Shown in pieces: positions 32,066-39,929 of a stretch of 56,616 nt of DNA (positions within the stretch are counted from its first letter, which is position 1; each line of letters starts with the position of its first letter). The notes under the pieces are model-generated. The model did not search any database. It worked only from the letters and a program-made list of their open reading frames with translations, and had not been told where the DNA came from. A program made the translations under genes and the position numbers. The DNA is from Magnetovibrio sp. (GTDB taxonomy: Bacteria; Pseudomonadota; Alphaproteobacteria; Rhodospirillales; Casp-alpha2), in assembly GCA_002722175.1 (NCBI GenBank), contig PBKU01000044.1, forward strand, positions 1-56,616, written 5' to 3'.

Positions 32066-33523
32066 CTAACTATTTTCTTTTGAAATCTGCATTGCATCAA
32101 TGGCCATAGGAGATGACGCTATGAGTTGGTTTTTAGCATTAAACCACTGAAGTTTTTTATGTAGATTGACAACAGAGCCAACAATAATCATGGCAGGGCT
32201 TTCAATTTCGTTGACTTTTGATTTCTTGGCTAAATTATTAAGAGCACCTATTATTACGCGCTGGTTTTCAAGGGTTCCACTTGCAATAATTGCCGCTGGC
32301 GTTGTTTCATCTGCACCATGTTTCACAAACTCTGTCATTAGTTGGTCAAGTGCATTTAGTCCCATATAAATACAAACTGTTTGATGGGGCTGAACTAAAA
32401 CCGGCCAATTTAAATCTAGAACACCGTCTTTTGTATGGCCTGTCACAAAAACACATGCCTGGGCATGATCACGATGTGTTAAAGGAATTCCAGCATAAGT
32501 TGCACAACCATTTGCTGAGGTTACGCCAGGCACGACCTGGAATGGAATTCTTCTACGGGAAAGTTCTTCTATTTCTTCCCCTCCACGTCCAAACATAAAA
32601 GGGTCTCCGCCTTTAAGCCGCAATGTCCGCAGTCCTTTTTCTGCAAGTTCCGAAAGTAATTTGGAAATATCTTTTTGAGGTAGGGTATGCTCGCCAGCCT
32701 TCTTGCCAACAAAAATTCGTTCAGCGTCTCTGCGGACTAAATTTAATATCTTGTCAGAAACCAATCGATCATGAAGAACAACATCGGCCTGCTGCATTAA
32801 CCGTAGGGCTCTGAAGGTTAGCAGATCGGGATCACCGGGGCCGGCTCCGACCAGATAGACTTCCCCCAGTGAAGTCTTGTTAGATTTTGAATTGATTTTG
32901 GTTAGATTTTCATTTAACAAAATTTCGGATTCGTGCAGCCGACCCGCTAGTGCAAGGTTTCCAGCCGGCCCATCGATAATGGCTTCCCAGAATCTCCTTC
33001 TGTCATTAAGTGCTGGAAACGTTTCCTTTACTCTTTGTCTCCATTTTGTTGCAAGATGGGCAATTTGGCCAAGTCCGCCCGGGATAAAGGTTTCAAGACG
33101 GGCACGCAGTGCTCGTGATAAAATTGGGGCGGTTCCGCTTGATGAAATAGCAATTTTAACAGGACTTCGGTCAACGATAGCTGGCATAATAAAGGTGCAC
33201 AGTTCAATTTTATCAACAACATTAACGAGGATTCCAGATTTCGTTGCAGCTTTATATACTTTGCGGTCAAGTGCACCTCGCCCTGTAGCGGAAATTACTA
33301 ACTGGATGTTTTCAAGGTCGGAGATATGAAAGTTTTTGTGAATAAGAGAAACACGCTCTTTATTGGCAAACATTTCAAAATCTGTGGAGAAGGACTTTGA
33401 TATTACACGAACTTTACCCCCACCAGCGAGGAGTGCCTCGACTTTTCTAGCCGCGACTGACCCGCCACCGACGACAAGTGACCAACTGTTCGTAATATCC
33501 AAGAAGATTGGAAGGTGGGTCAT
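32066..33523 (-). CDS. cysG: Sirohaem synthase (precorrin-2 dehydrogenase/ferrochelatase fused to uroporphyrinogen-III methyltransferase)
   Basis: A 485-aa two-domain enzyme. The N-terminal dehydrogenase/chelatase domain (about 1-200) has PIFLDITNSWSLVVGGGSVA. The C-terminal methyltransferase (about 225-470) has VYLVGAGPGDPDLLTFRALR, LKGGDPFMFGRGGEE and PGVTSANGCATYAGIPLTHR. It makes the sirohaem needed by DsrAB. ATG 33523 overlaps the TGA of the preceding small gene by four bases; an extension to 33559 is rejected. It is last in the operon that starts with the TauD-like gene. Confidence 0.94.
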   Translation of the reverse strand: MTHLPIFLDITNSWSLVVGGGSVAARKVEALLAGGGKVRVISKSFSTDFEMFANKERVSLIHKNFHISDLENIQLVISATGRGALDRKVYKAATKSGILVNVVDKIELCTFIMPAIVDRSPVKIAISSSGTAPILSRALRARLETFIPGGLGQIAHLATKWRQRVKETFPALNDRRRFWEAIIDGPAGNLALAGRLHESEILLNENLTKINSKSNKTSLGEVYLVGAGPGDPDLLTFRALRLMQQADVVLHDRLVSDKILNLVRRDAERIFVGKKAGEHTLPQKDISKLLSELAEKGLRTLRLKGGDPFMFGRGGEEIEELSRRRIPFQVVPGVTSANGCATYAGIPLTHRDHAQACVFVTGHTKDGVLDLNWPVLVQPHQTVCIYMGLNALDQLMTEFVKHGADETTPAAIIASGTLENQRVIIGALNNLAKKSKVNEIESPAMIIVGSVVNLHKKLQWFNAKNQLIASSPMAIDAMQISKENS

Positions 33524-33801
33524 CTGCTTGTTTCCGATCCATTTTTTTCTGCAGCCCAAGTAACGAGAGCCTGCCCCCAGCGGCCAGCTAGATCAGGGTC
33601 CAAATCCAACACAGTAAATCTATTGCCTTCACGAATATAGAGTCGCAACAGTGTTACACCTTTTTCAAAAACTACTTCACGTAATTCAATCTTTTGACCG
33701 AAAGGCCCCTCAAAAGACGCAATAGTTTGTGAGGTTTTGTCGTCTTCCAACACTACTTTCGGCCGCTCCAGATAAAAGCTTCTTCGATCAAAGGCTCCCA
33801 A
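33520..33801 (-). CDS. Small conserved-looking protein before cysG, 93 aa
   Basis: A 93-aa soluble protein with alternating beta segments (RPKVVLEDD, QTIASFEGPFGQKIELREV, TLLRLYIREGNRFTVLDLDPDLA) and a C-terminal helix (RWGQALVTWAAE). The best start is a TTG at 33801, which overlaps the gene before by 49 bases. The stop overlaps cysG as ATGA. No catalytic motif is recognised. Position between a dioxygenase and CysG in the dsr region suggests a role with DsrAB or sirohaem. Confidence 0.6.
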   Translation of the reverse strand: MGAFDRRSFYLERPKVVLEDDKTSQTIASFEGPFGQKIELREVVFEKGVTLLRLYIREGNRFTVLDLDPDLAGRWGQALVTWAAEKNGSETSR

Positions 33802-33959
33802 TTTCTTGGTGTATCCGGGTAATCAGGCTTTATGTCTATTTCTAAAAGGCAGTTTCCTTCAAAATTGGTATTCTGAATTATGCCTATTAATTCCTGAAAC
33901 GATGAAACGTCGGTATTTCGTATGCAGATTCTACTTAAAAGCATTGTTTCCTGAGGCAT
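33753..33959 (-). CDS. Small protein of unknown function, 68 aa
   Basis: The product from ATG 33959 starts MPQETMLLSRICIRNTDVSS and ends EPLIEEAFIWSGRK. AAAAGGAAAA lies 7 bases upstream. A longer TTG start at 34004 would begin inside a perfect palindrome and is less likely. It resembles small acidic accessory proteins with a mixed alpha/beta fold. Its end overlaps the next gene out of frame by 49 bases. No family is recognised. Confidence 0.55.
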   Translation of the reverse strand: MPQETMLLSRICIRNTDVSSFQELIGIIQNTNFEGNCLLEIDIKPDYPDTPRNWEPLIEEAFIWSGRK

Positions 33960-33990
33960 CGCATTTTTCCTTTTCAGAAGATATTTTAAT

Positions 33991-34004
33991 TTGACCTTGG
34001 TCAA
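33991..34004. promoter_or_regulatory. Perfect 14-bp palindrome between the dioxygenase and the small-protein genes
   Basis: TTGACC-TT-GGTCAA lies right after the dioxygenase stop. The half-sites match those of several TetR/GntR-type operators (for example the RutR consensus core TTGACC/GGTCAA). It could drive separate control of the small-protein-cysG genes. Confidence 0.4.
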
Positions 34005-34005
34005 G

Positions 34006-34875
34006 CTAACTTATTTGATCAAAAAAACGGGCTCTATACATAAGTCTACTAGCACCCCTATCCAAAAACCCCTCGCGCTTATGAAGCACGTTGTTGCATA
34101 TTAATCCTTGTCCTTCTTTCATTCGATGTACAATTATTTGTGGATCATCGCTGTTCAGAATTTTTTCTAATGCGTGCGTTGCGGATTGAACAGTTTTATC
34201 CTTTTTCCAGAAAACGTTCCGTTTTCTTGCTGTGTAGCGCATCCGAAGTGTCCCCCGGTCAATCCAAAAAACAGGTCCCGTTACCTGCGGGCGCAATACA
34301 TTGCCGTCGATTTTATTGGCAGGGATAGTCATTGCGTCCTCAAGCATTAGACTGGAGATATATAATGGATCCAAATCCCGAAGACGTATATAGACAATTT
34401 CCGGATCTATCAGACTTGACTTTCCACCGGCACTTGCCTGCCGGACACAATGAAGCAAAAAAGATCGTACGGGGTTTTTGTTGGTGGCATAGTAACCATC
34501 GGTATGCCAATTAAGAGGCCTGTTTGAATAGGGAATATAATCTTGGCGCGTCCCATCTAAACAAACCTTCAACTCGGCCACAGCATTTACACCACCACTA
34601 CTAATTGTCTTTTCACTGTTGTGGAGGCCAAGAGCTTTTGCAAAATAGATTATTTGGTTAGTGCCTACAGGCTTTTCTGTGCTGTAAAAAGAAAAATTAC
34701 ACCTTTTACAGCGATTTCGGATGGAAGTTAGTTCAGCGTTCGTCGGTTTCGACAAATTTTTAACTTCTACAAAAAGATTCGATGTAGAAAGTATCGAGGA
34801 AGTTAGTTTGTGTTTACGCCACGACAAATAAGCCTGCTCGCTTTTCAGGCAAAAGGGATTTTCTTTTTTTTCCAT
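34006..34875 (-). CDS. TauD/TfdA-like Fe(II)/2-oxoglutarate dioxygenase
   Basis: A 289-aa jelly-roll dioxygenase. The iron triad is visible: H124 and D126 in NWHTDGYY and the distal H265 in NNVLHKREGF. R277 in RGASRLMYRAR is the likely 2-oxoglutarate ligand. The start ATG 34875 is divergent from dsrA, and the gene leads the dioxygenase-small-small-cysG operon. The family hydroxylates substrates such as taurine and other sulfonates. Here, next to the dsr genes, an organosulfur or a haem-pathway substrate is possible. The specificity is unknown. Confidence 0.82.
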   Translation of the reverse strand: MEKKENPFCLKSEQAYLSWRKHKLTSSILSTSNLFVEVKNLSKPTNAELTSIRNRCKRCNFSFYSTEKPVGTNQIIYFAKALGLHNSEKTISSGGVNAVAELKVCLDGTRQDYIPYSNRPLNWHTDGYYATNKNPVRSFLLHCVRQASAGGKSSLIDPEIVYIRLRDLDPLYISSLMLEDAMTIPANKIDGNVLRPQVTGPVFWIDRGTLRMRYTARKRNVFWKKDKTVQSATHALEKILNSDDPQIIVHRMKEGQGLICNNVLHKREGFLDRGASRLMYRARFFDQIS

Positions 34876-35014
34876 CGATTTGATCAGTTACTATCAGTTA
34901 TTGAAAAACACAGTCTCGAAAATATACCATCTATTTTGAAGTGGTTAAGCCTAATAAATATCCTTTTTACCAGAAGTAACTTAAAACTAACTCGCAAGGT
35001 CACTGTTCAAAGTC

Positions 35015-35042
35015 TTGATAATTTATATTTTTTGAATATGAT
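35015..35042 (+). promoter_or_regulatory. Possible sigma-70 promoter for dsrA
   Basis: TTGATA, 16 bases, TATGAT, ending about 125 bases before the dsrA ATG in the divergent region. Both hexamers are close to consensus. The AT-rich background lowers confidence. TAGGAGAAG at 35156 is the dsrA ribosome site. Confidence 0.35.
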
Positions 35043-35167
35043 ATGTCTAGCTGATTATATGATAGGAATCTCGATTAGTCAGTGTGCATACAGGAAATAA
35101 CTATTTTTCTAGGTTTTTTTGCGAAAAGTGTATTGGTTTCAAAGTTTTTGTAGATTAGGAGAAGCCC

Positions 35168-36460
35168 ATGGCCAAGCAAAAACATAAGACAGTGTTGCTC
35201 GATGAGCTTGAGAGTGGTCCTTGGCCAAGTTTTGTCTCTGGTCTGAAACGACTTCGTGACTCCGATGACAAAAAATATGCACCCATGATGAATGATTTGC
35301 TTGGGCAGCTCGAGCATTCTTATGAAACAACGAGAGGATTTTGGAAGGGCGGAACCGTCGGTGTCCGTGGTTATGGTGGCGGCGTAATCCCACGGTTTTC
35401 AGAAGTTGCAGAAGAGTATCCGGAATCAAAAGAATTTCACACGTTACGCGTGATGCCTCCGGCTGGAATGCACTATACAACAGATTTTTTAAGAAAAATC
35501 TGTGATGTTTGGGAAGAGCACGGTTCTGGGTTAATAGCATTTCACGGGCAATCGGGCGACATTATGTTTCAAGGGGCGTCAACTGAAAATGTGCAACATG
35601 CGTTTGATGGCTTGAATGAAATTGGTCTTGATATGGGTGGTGCCGGCCCTGCACTTCGGACAGCCATGAGCTGTGTGGGTGCGGCTCGGTGCGAACAATC
35701 ATGTTATAATGAGCAGAAAGCCCACCGAACTATAATTAATACTTTTCTCGAAGAGATGCATAGACCAGCGTTACCTTACAAATTTAAATTTAAATTTTCC
35801 GGGTGCCCGAATGATTGCGTAAATGCGATACATCGTGCTGATTTTGCGGTAATTGGAACGTGGCGCGATGATATGAAAATCAACCAGGATGAGGTGAAAG
35901 CCTATGTCAAGGAGGCTGGGAGAAAATATACGATTGATAATGTTATCACCCGCTGCCCGACCAATGCACTAAGCTTAAATGACGATGACACACTAGAAGT
36001 GGATAATCAGAGCTGTGTTAGGTGTATGCATTGTCTTAATGTAATGCCGAAGGCACTGGCGCCAGGCGATGATAAGGGGATAACGATTTTGATAGGTGGA
36101 AAGCGGTCACTGAAAATTGGTGATTTGATGGGGTCTGTTATTGTTCCATTCATGAAACTAGAAACGGATGAAGATTTTGAGCGATTTACGGAGTTTGCGG
36201 AGAGGGTGATTGAGTTTTTTGCTGAAAATGCCCTTGACCATGAACGGGTAGGGGAAACGATAGATAGAATAGGGCTTCCTAATTTTCTTGAAGCCGTTGG
36301 AGTAGACATTGATCCAAATATGATAAACCATCCAAGAACAAATTCCTATGTTCGGACTGACGATTTTAATGAGGCTGCCAAGCATTGGATTAGCCGGAAA
36401 AAGGAAAGAGCCGAAGGCAAGGATAATATCCGCGATGATTTTGTCGCAGCGGCAGAATAA
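35168..36460 (+). CDS. dsrA: Reverse dissimilatory sulfite reductase alpha subunit
   Basis: The 430-aa sirohaem subunit that, with DsrB, oxidises DsrC-bound persulfide to sulfite in the cytoplasm. Sirohaem-[4Fe-4S] cysteines lie in MSCVGAARCEQSCYN and FSGCPNDC. A ferredoxin insert has RCPTNAL and CVRCMHCLNVMPKAL. Length and motifs are full. TAGGAG sets the ATG. It heads a run of twelve dsr genes, all plus strand, and the presence of dsrEFH and dsrL shows the oxidative type. Confidence 0.98.
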   Translation: MAKQKHKTVLLDELESGPWPSFVSGLKRLRDSDDKKYAPMMNDLLGQLEHSYETTRGFWKGGTVGVRGYGGGVIPRFSEVAEEYPESKEFHTLRVMPPAGMHYTTDFLRKICDVWEEHGSGLIAFHGQSGDIMFQGASTENVQHAFDGLNEIGLDMGGAGPALRTAMSCVGAARCEQSCYNEQKAHRTIINTFLEEMHRPALPYKFKFKFSGCPNDCVNAIHRADFAVIGTWRDDMKINQDEVKAYVKEAGRKYTIDNVITRCPTNALSLNDDDTLEVDNQSCVRCMHCLNVMPKALAPGDDKGITILIGGKRSLKIGDLMGSVIVPFMKLETDEDFERFTEFAERVIEFFAENALDHERVGETIDRIGLPNFLEAVGVDIDPNMINHPRTNSYVRTDDFNEAAKHWISRKKERAEGKDNIRDDFVAAAE

Positions 36461-36506
36461 GTGCGAAACTCTATATATTTGAACATTCCGAGGCGTGAGG
36501 CAAAAG

Positions 36507-37589
36507 ATGTCCGAAGAAAAAAAACAGCATAGAAAACCTATTGAAAGTGGCGTTCCCGATCCTATGCAGTTCATGCATCCGGTTTTGAAAGCTAATTTTG
36601 GTAACTGGGATTGGCATGAGCGCCCTCGTCCTGGTGTCCTGCACCATGTATCAAAGACGGGAGAAGATATCTGGACAGTTCGGGCTGGGACCCAGCGACA
36701 AATGGATGTCTATACAATTCGCAAGCTATGTGATATTGGCGATAAATTTGCAGAGGGGCATGTTCGCTTTACTACTCGATCTAACATCGAGTTTATGGTG
36801 TCAGATCAGGATAAGGTTGAACCATTAATTGACAAGCTGCAAGAAGCAGGGTTTCCAGTTGGCGGTACAGGAAACTCAGTCTCCGTTATATCTCACACAC
36901 AGGGTTGGCTGCATTGTGATATTCCTGGAACCGATGCATCAGGTGTTGTCAAATCCCTGATGGACATGATGTATGAAGAGTTTGTTAAAGAAGAGATGCC
37001 AAATAGAGTTCGTATAACCACTTCGTGTTGTCAAATTAATTGTGGTGGACAAGGCGACATTGCAATCAATGTGCAGTATACAAAGCCTCCAGTTATTAAC
37101 CATAGTCTAGTTGCAAAAGTCTGCGAACGTCCCGCTGTTGTGGCCCGATGTCCTGTTGCAGCAATTCGTCCGGCGATGGTCAATGGAAAGGCAACCCTGG
37201 AAGTTGATGAAAAAAAGTGCATTTGCTGTGGAGCATGTTATCCCCCTTGCCCGCCTATGCAGATCAATTCTCGAGAATCAACTAAACTGGCGATTTGGGT
37301 TGGGGGGAAACATTCGAATGCACGCTCTAAACCAACGTTTCATAAATTAGTAGTTTCAAACTTACCGAACAATCCCCCCCGTTGGCCGGAAGTTGAAGAG
37401 ATTGTCCGTAAGATTCTATACGCTTACAAGGATAATGCGCGTGACTGGGAACGGATGGGAGAGTGGATTGAGCGTATCGGCTGGCCTCGATTTTTTGAGT
37501 TGGTCGATATGCCATTTACACATCACCACCTTGATGACTTCCGTGGAGCGAGGAGTTCACTCAACTCTTCTGCTCATATTCATTTTTAA
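36507..37589 (+). CDS. dsrB: Reverse dissimilatory sulfite reductase beta subunit
   Basis: A 360-aa partner of DsrA. CCQINCGGQGDIA is the DsrB sirohaem-site block; CICCGACYPPCPPMQI is the ferredoxin cluster. Typical ends FTHHHLDDFRGARS. ATG 36507 is taken; an in-frame GTG at 36495 adds four residues. The gap to dsrA is 46 bases. Confidence 0.98.
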   Translation: MSEEKKQHRKPIESGVPDPMQFMHPVLKANFGNWDWHERPRPGVLHHVSKTGEDIWTVRAGTQRQMDVYTIRKLCDIGDKFAEGHVRFTTRSNIEFMVSDQDKVEPLIDKLQEAGFPVGGTGNSVSVISHTQGWLHCDIPGTDASGVVKSLMDMMYEEFVKEEMPNRVRITTSCCQINCGGQGDIAINVQYTKPPVINHSLVAKVCERPAVVARCPVAAIRPAMVNGKATLEVDEKKCICCGACYPPCPPMQINSRESTKLAIWVGGKHSNARSKPTFHKLVVSNLPNNPPRWPEVEEIVRKILYAYKDNARDWERMGEWIERIGWPRFFELVDMPFTHHHLDDFRGARSSLNSSAHIHF

Positions 37590-37616
37590 TTATTAAGCAA
37601 GTGAACGGAGCGTGGC

Positions 37617-37976
37617 ATGAAGTTAGGACTCCTTGTTAATGAAGGGCCTTTTAACCACCAGGCTTCCGATACCGCCTACCATTTTGCAAAAGCTGCAATT
37701 AGCAAAGGACACCAGGTGCTTCGTGTCTTTTTTTATTTTGATGGTGTTAATAATGCTAACAAGTTATCAGAACCTCAATCGGATGATCGCAATATAGTTA
37801 AGATGTGGGGGGAGTTAGCTTCAGCACATAACATAGATCTCGTAGTTTGTGTCGCTGCAGGTCTTCGCCGTGGTCTTAAGGAAGAAGTTTTGGCTGATGG
37901 ATTCCGCATTTCCGGACTTGGCCAAATGATAGAGTTAGGGCTAGCTGCCGACCGAACAATCGTGTTTGGTGATTAA
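37617..37976 (+). CDS. dsrE: DsrE, sulfurtransferase subunit of DsrEFH
   Basis: A 119-aa DsrE/TusD-family protein. The persulfide-carrying Cys is C78 in DLVVCVAAGLRRG, the same number as in Allochromatium DsrE. ACGGAG precedes the ATG. DsrE2F2H2 passes sulfur from TusA to DsrC; its presence separates oxidisers from sulfate reducers. Confidence 0.96.
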   Translation: MKLGLLVNEGPFNHQASDTAYHFAKAAISKGHQVLRVFFYFDGVNNANKLSEPQSDDRNIVKMWGELASAHNIDLVVCVAAGLRRGLKEEVLADGFRISGLGQMIELGLAADRTIVFGD

Positions 37977-37993
37977 ATTGAGAGCGTGTAAAA

Positions 37994-38419
37994 ATGCCAG
38001 AAGATAGCATTTTTGAAACAAAGGGAGTAAAAAAGAACTTTATGTTCGTCTGCAATAAGGCTCCATATGGAACAATTTACGCGCTTGAAGCGCTAGAAAT
38101 GATAATGATTTCCGCAGCGTTTGAGCAACATGCGGTGATAGTATTTATTGATGATGGGGTGTTTCAGATTAAGAAAGGCCACAATACTAAATCAACAGGA
38201 ATGAAAAACTTTTCGCCTACGTTCGGGGTAGTTTCTATGGAAAAAGAAGATGCGGATGAGGACGATGAAATAGATATGGTTTGGCGAATAGTCGTTGAAA
38301 AAGAGTCAATTGAAGCACGTGGTCTCAGTGAGGAAGACCTGGTATTAGAAACCGAGGTTCTTAGCAGTGGGGAATTATCTGATTTGATGGCAAAACAGGA
38401 CGTTATTCTGACGTCATGA
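37994..38419 (+). CDS. dsrF: DsrF, subunit of the DsrEFH sulfur relay
   Basis: A 141-aa DsrF/TusC-family protein with KNFMFVCNKAPYGTIYALEALEM at the start. No catalytic Cys is needed in this subunit. A long acidic stretch (EKEDADEDDEIDMVW, about residues 84-98) is more acidic than usual. It follows dsrE by 17 bases. Confidence 0.94.
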   Translation: MPEDSIFETKGVKKNFMFVCNKAPYGTIYALEALEMIMISAAFEQHAVIVFIDDGVFQIKKGHNTKSTGMKNFSPTFGVVSMEKEDADEDDEIDMVWRIVVEKESIEARGLSEEDLVLETEVLSSGELSDLMAKQDVILTS

Positions 38420-38432
38420 AGTAGGGTTTTAT

Positions 38433-38744
38433 TTGATGCGGATATTAAATGTAGTAAATAAATCTCCGTTTGAAAGGAATTGCCTTGAGAGTTGTCTTCG
38501 GTTGGCAAACTCAGGCTCTTCGATCCTCTTAATTGAGGACGGTGTTTATGCAGCTTTGGGCAATACGGCTAAAAGTACCTTGATCAAAAACGATCAAAAG
38601 AATCTAGGTTTTTATGTTCTTATTAATGACCTGGATGCGCGCGGCTTATCCGAAGCCCCTATGATTGATAGTATAAGTAGGGTCGATTACGACGGCTTTG
38701 TCGACCTTGTCGTGGATCATGATTCAATCCACTCTTGGCTTTAG
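38433..38744 (+). CDS. dsrH: DsrH, subunit of the DsrEFH sulfur relay
   Basis: A 103-aa DsrH/TusB-family protein. It carries Cys20 in RNCLESCLRLA at the position of the conserved DsrH cysteine, then ILLIEDGVYAAL. It starts 13 bases after dsrF. Confidence 0.94.
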   Translation: MMRILNVVNKSPFERNCLESCLRLANSGSSILLIEDGVYAALGNTAKSTLIKNDQKNLGFYVLINDLDARGLSEAPMIDSISRVDYDGFVDLVVDHDSIHSWL

Positions 38745-38785
38745 GGGTTAGAGTTTGGCTTAAATCTTAATAGGAGTTTGATGAT

Positions 38786-39118
38786 ATGGCATACGAACTA
38801 AACGGTGAAAGTTATGACGTTGATGAGGAGGGTTATATTACCGATATCAGCTTATGGAGCAGGGAACTGGCTGATCTTATAGCTGAAGGGGAAGAAATTA
38901 CAATGACCGACGAGCACTGGGAGGTTGTCAACTTTCTGAGGGAATATTACGAGGAATATCAAATTGCACCAGCAGTTCGTGTTCTTACCAAGGCAATAAA
39001 AAAGACCCTTGGACCGGACAAGGGGAATAGTGGTTATTTGTACGAATTGTTTCCTTATGGACCCGCAAAACAGGCATGCAAGATAGCTGGCCTTCCAAAA
39101 CCCACAGGTTGCGTTTAG
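38786..39118 (+). CDS. dsrC: DsrC, sulfur-carrier substrate of DsrAB
   Basis: A 110-aa TusE/DsrC protein. The C-terminal arm QACKIAGLPKPTGCV carries both redox cysteines, C98 and penultimate C109, eleven residues apart. This marks true DsrC that forms the trisulfide linking DsrAB with DsrK. TAGGAG upstream supports the start. A hairpin follows before dsrM. Confidence 0.97.
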   Translation: MAYELNGESYDVDEEGYITDISLWSRELADLIAEGEEITMTDEHWEVVNFLREYYEEYQIAPAVRVLTKAIKKTLGPDKGNSGYLYELFPYGPAKQACKIAGLPKPTGCV

Positions 39119-39127
39119 TCTTTATCT

Positions 39128-39147
39128 TTCCCCAATAACCCGGGGAA
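39128..39147 (+). other. Hairpin between dsrC and dsrM
   Basis: TTCCCC, 8-base loop, GGGGAA. There is no T-run, so mRNA stabilisation or partial attenuation after the highly demanded dsrC is more likely than full termination. Confidence 0.45.
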
Positions 39148-39183
39148 CCATTGTGCCAAATCAATTAGGGGAAGCACATTAGT

Positions 39184-39909
39184 ATGTTAAGCATTTTTTT
39201 TGCATGGTTATTTTATGCAGCAACAGGAATATTACTGGTTGGTGTCTCAGCAAAGGTGAGGCAATATCTGGTTACCCCTGCCCCGTTGAAAATCGCGACG
39301 ACACCGGCCCCGACTACTAGCTTTGGCATTTTCCTTCGGATGATACGTGAAGTTTTATTGTTTGAAAGTCTTTTTAAGTCATGTCGCTGGACATGGATTT
39401 TTGGATATCTTTTTCATTTTGCCTTTGCGCTCGTCATAATTCGACATTTACGTTATTTCACCGAACCTATATGGTGGTGGGTCGCACTTATTCAGCCATT
39501 TGGGAAATATGCATCTTTTGTGATGTTGGTGGGCCTTGCCGGTCTTTTGGCACGGCGTGTTTTTGTCGACCGTGTTCGTTATATATCAGCACCATCTGAT
39601 TATCTCATGCTTATTCTTTTTTTAGGGATAACCCTATCTGGAATTTTAATGACCTTCGTTGAGAATGTAGATGTCATTAGCCTTAAGATGTTTTTTCTTG
39701 GTTTGATGTATTTTGACTGGCAACCTCTGCCGTCTGACCCATTGTTGGTAATCCACCTCTTATTAGTGGCCGTGTTAATGATTGTTTTCCCATTCTCGAA
39801 ACTGTTGCATGCCCCGGGGCTCTTTTTTAGTCCTACGCGCACTATGGTAGATAACCCACGTGAGATGCGATACAAACCGAGATGGAAAAAGGATCATGTT
39901 CATGGTTAG
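39184..39909 (+). CDS. dsrM: DsrM, membrane cytochrome b subunit of DsrMKJOP
   Basis: A 241-aa membrane protein related to nitrate reductase gamma (NarI). Five or so TM helices: about residues 2-22, 70-90 (WIFGYLFHFAFALVIIRHLRY with His ligands), 110-130, 140-165 and 185-210. It exchanges electrons between the quinone pool and DsrK. 20 bases separate it from dsrK. Confidence 0.95.
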   Translation: MLSIFFAWLFYAATGILLVGVSAKVRQYLVTPAPLKIATTPAPTTSFGIFLRMIREVLLFESLFKSCRWTWIFGYLFHFAFALVIIRHLRYFTEPIWWWVALIQPFGKYASFVMLVGLAGLLARRVFVDRVRYISAPSDYLMLILFLGITLSGILMTFVENVDVISLKMFFLGLMYFDWQPLPSDPLLVIHLLLVAVLMIVFPFSKLLHAPGLFFSPTRTMVDNPREMRYKPRWKKDHVHG

Positions 39910-39929
39910 CAGGGGTTTAGATACTAGAT

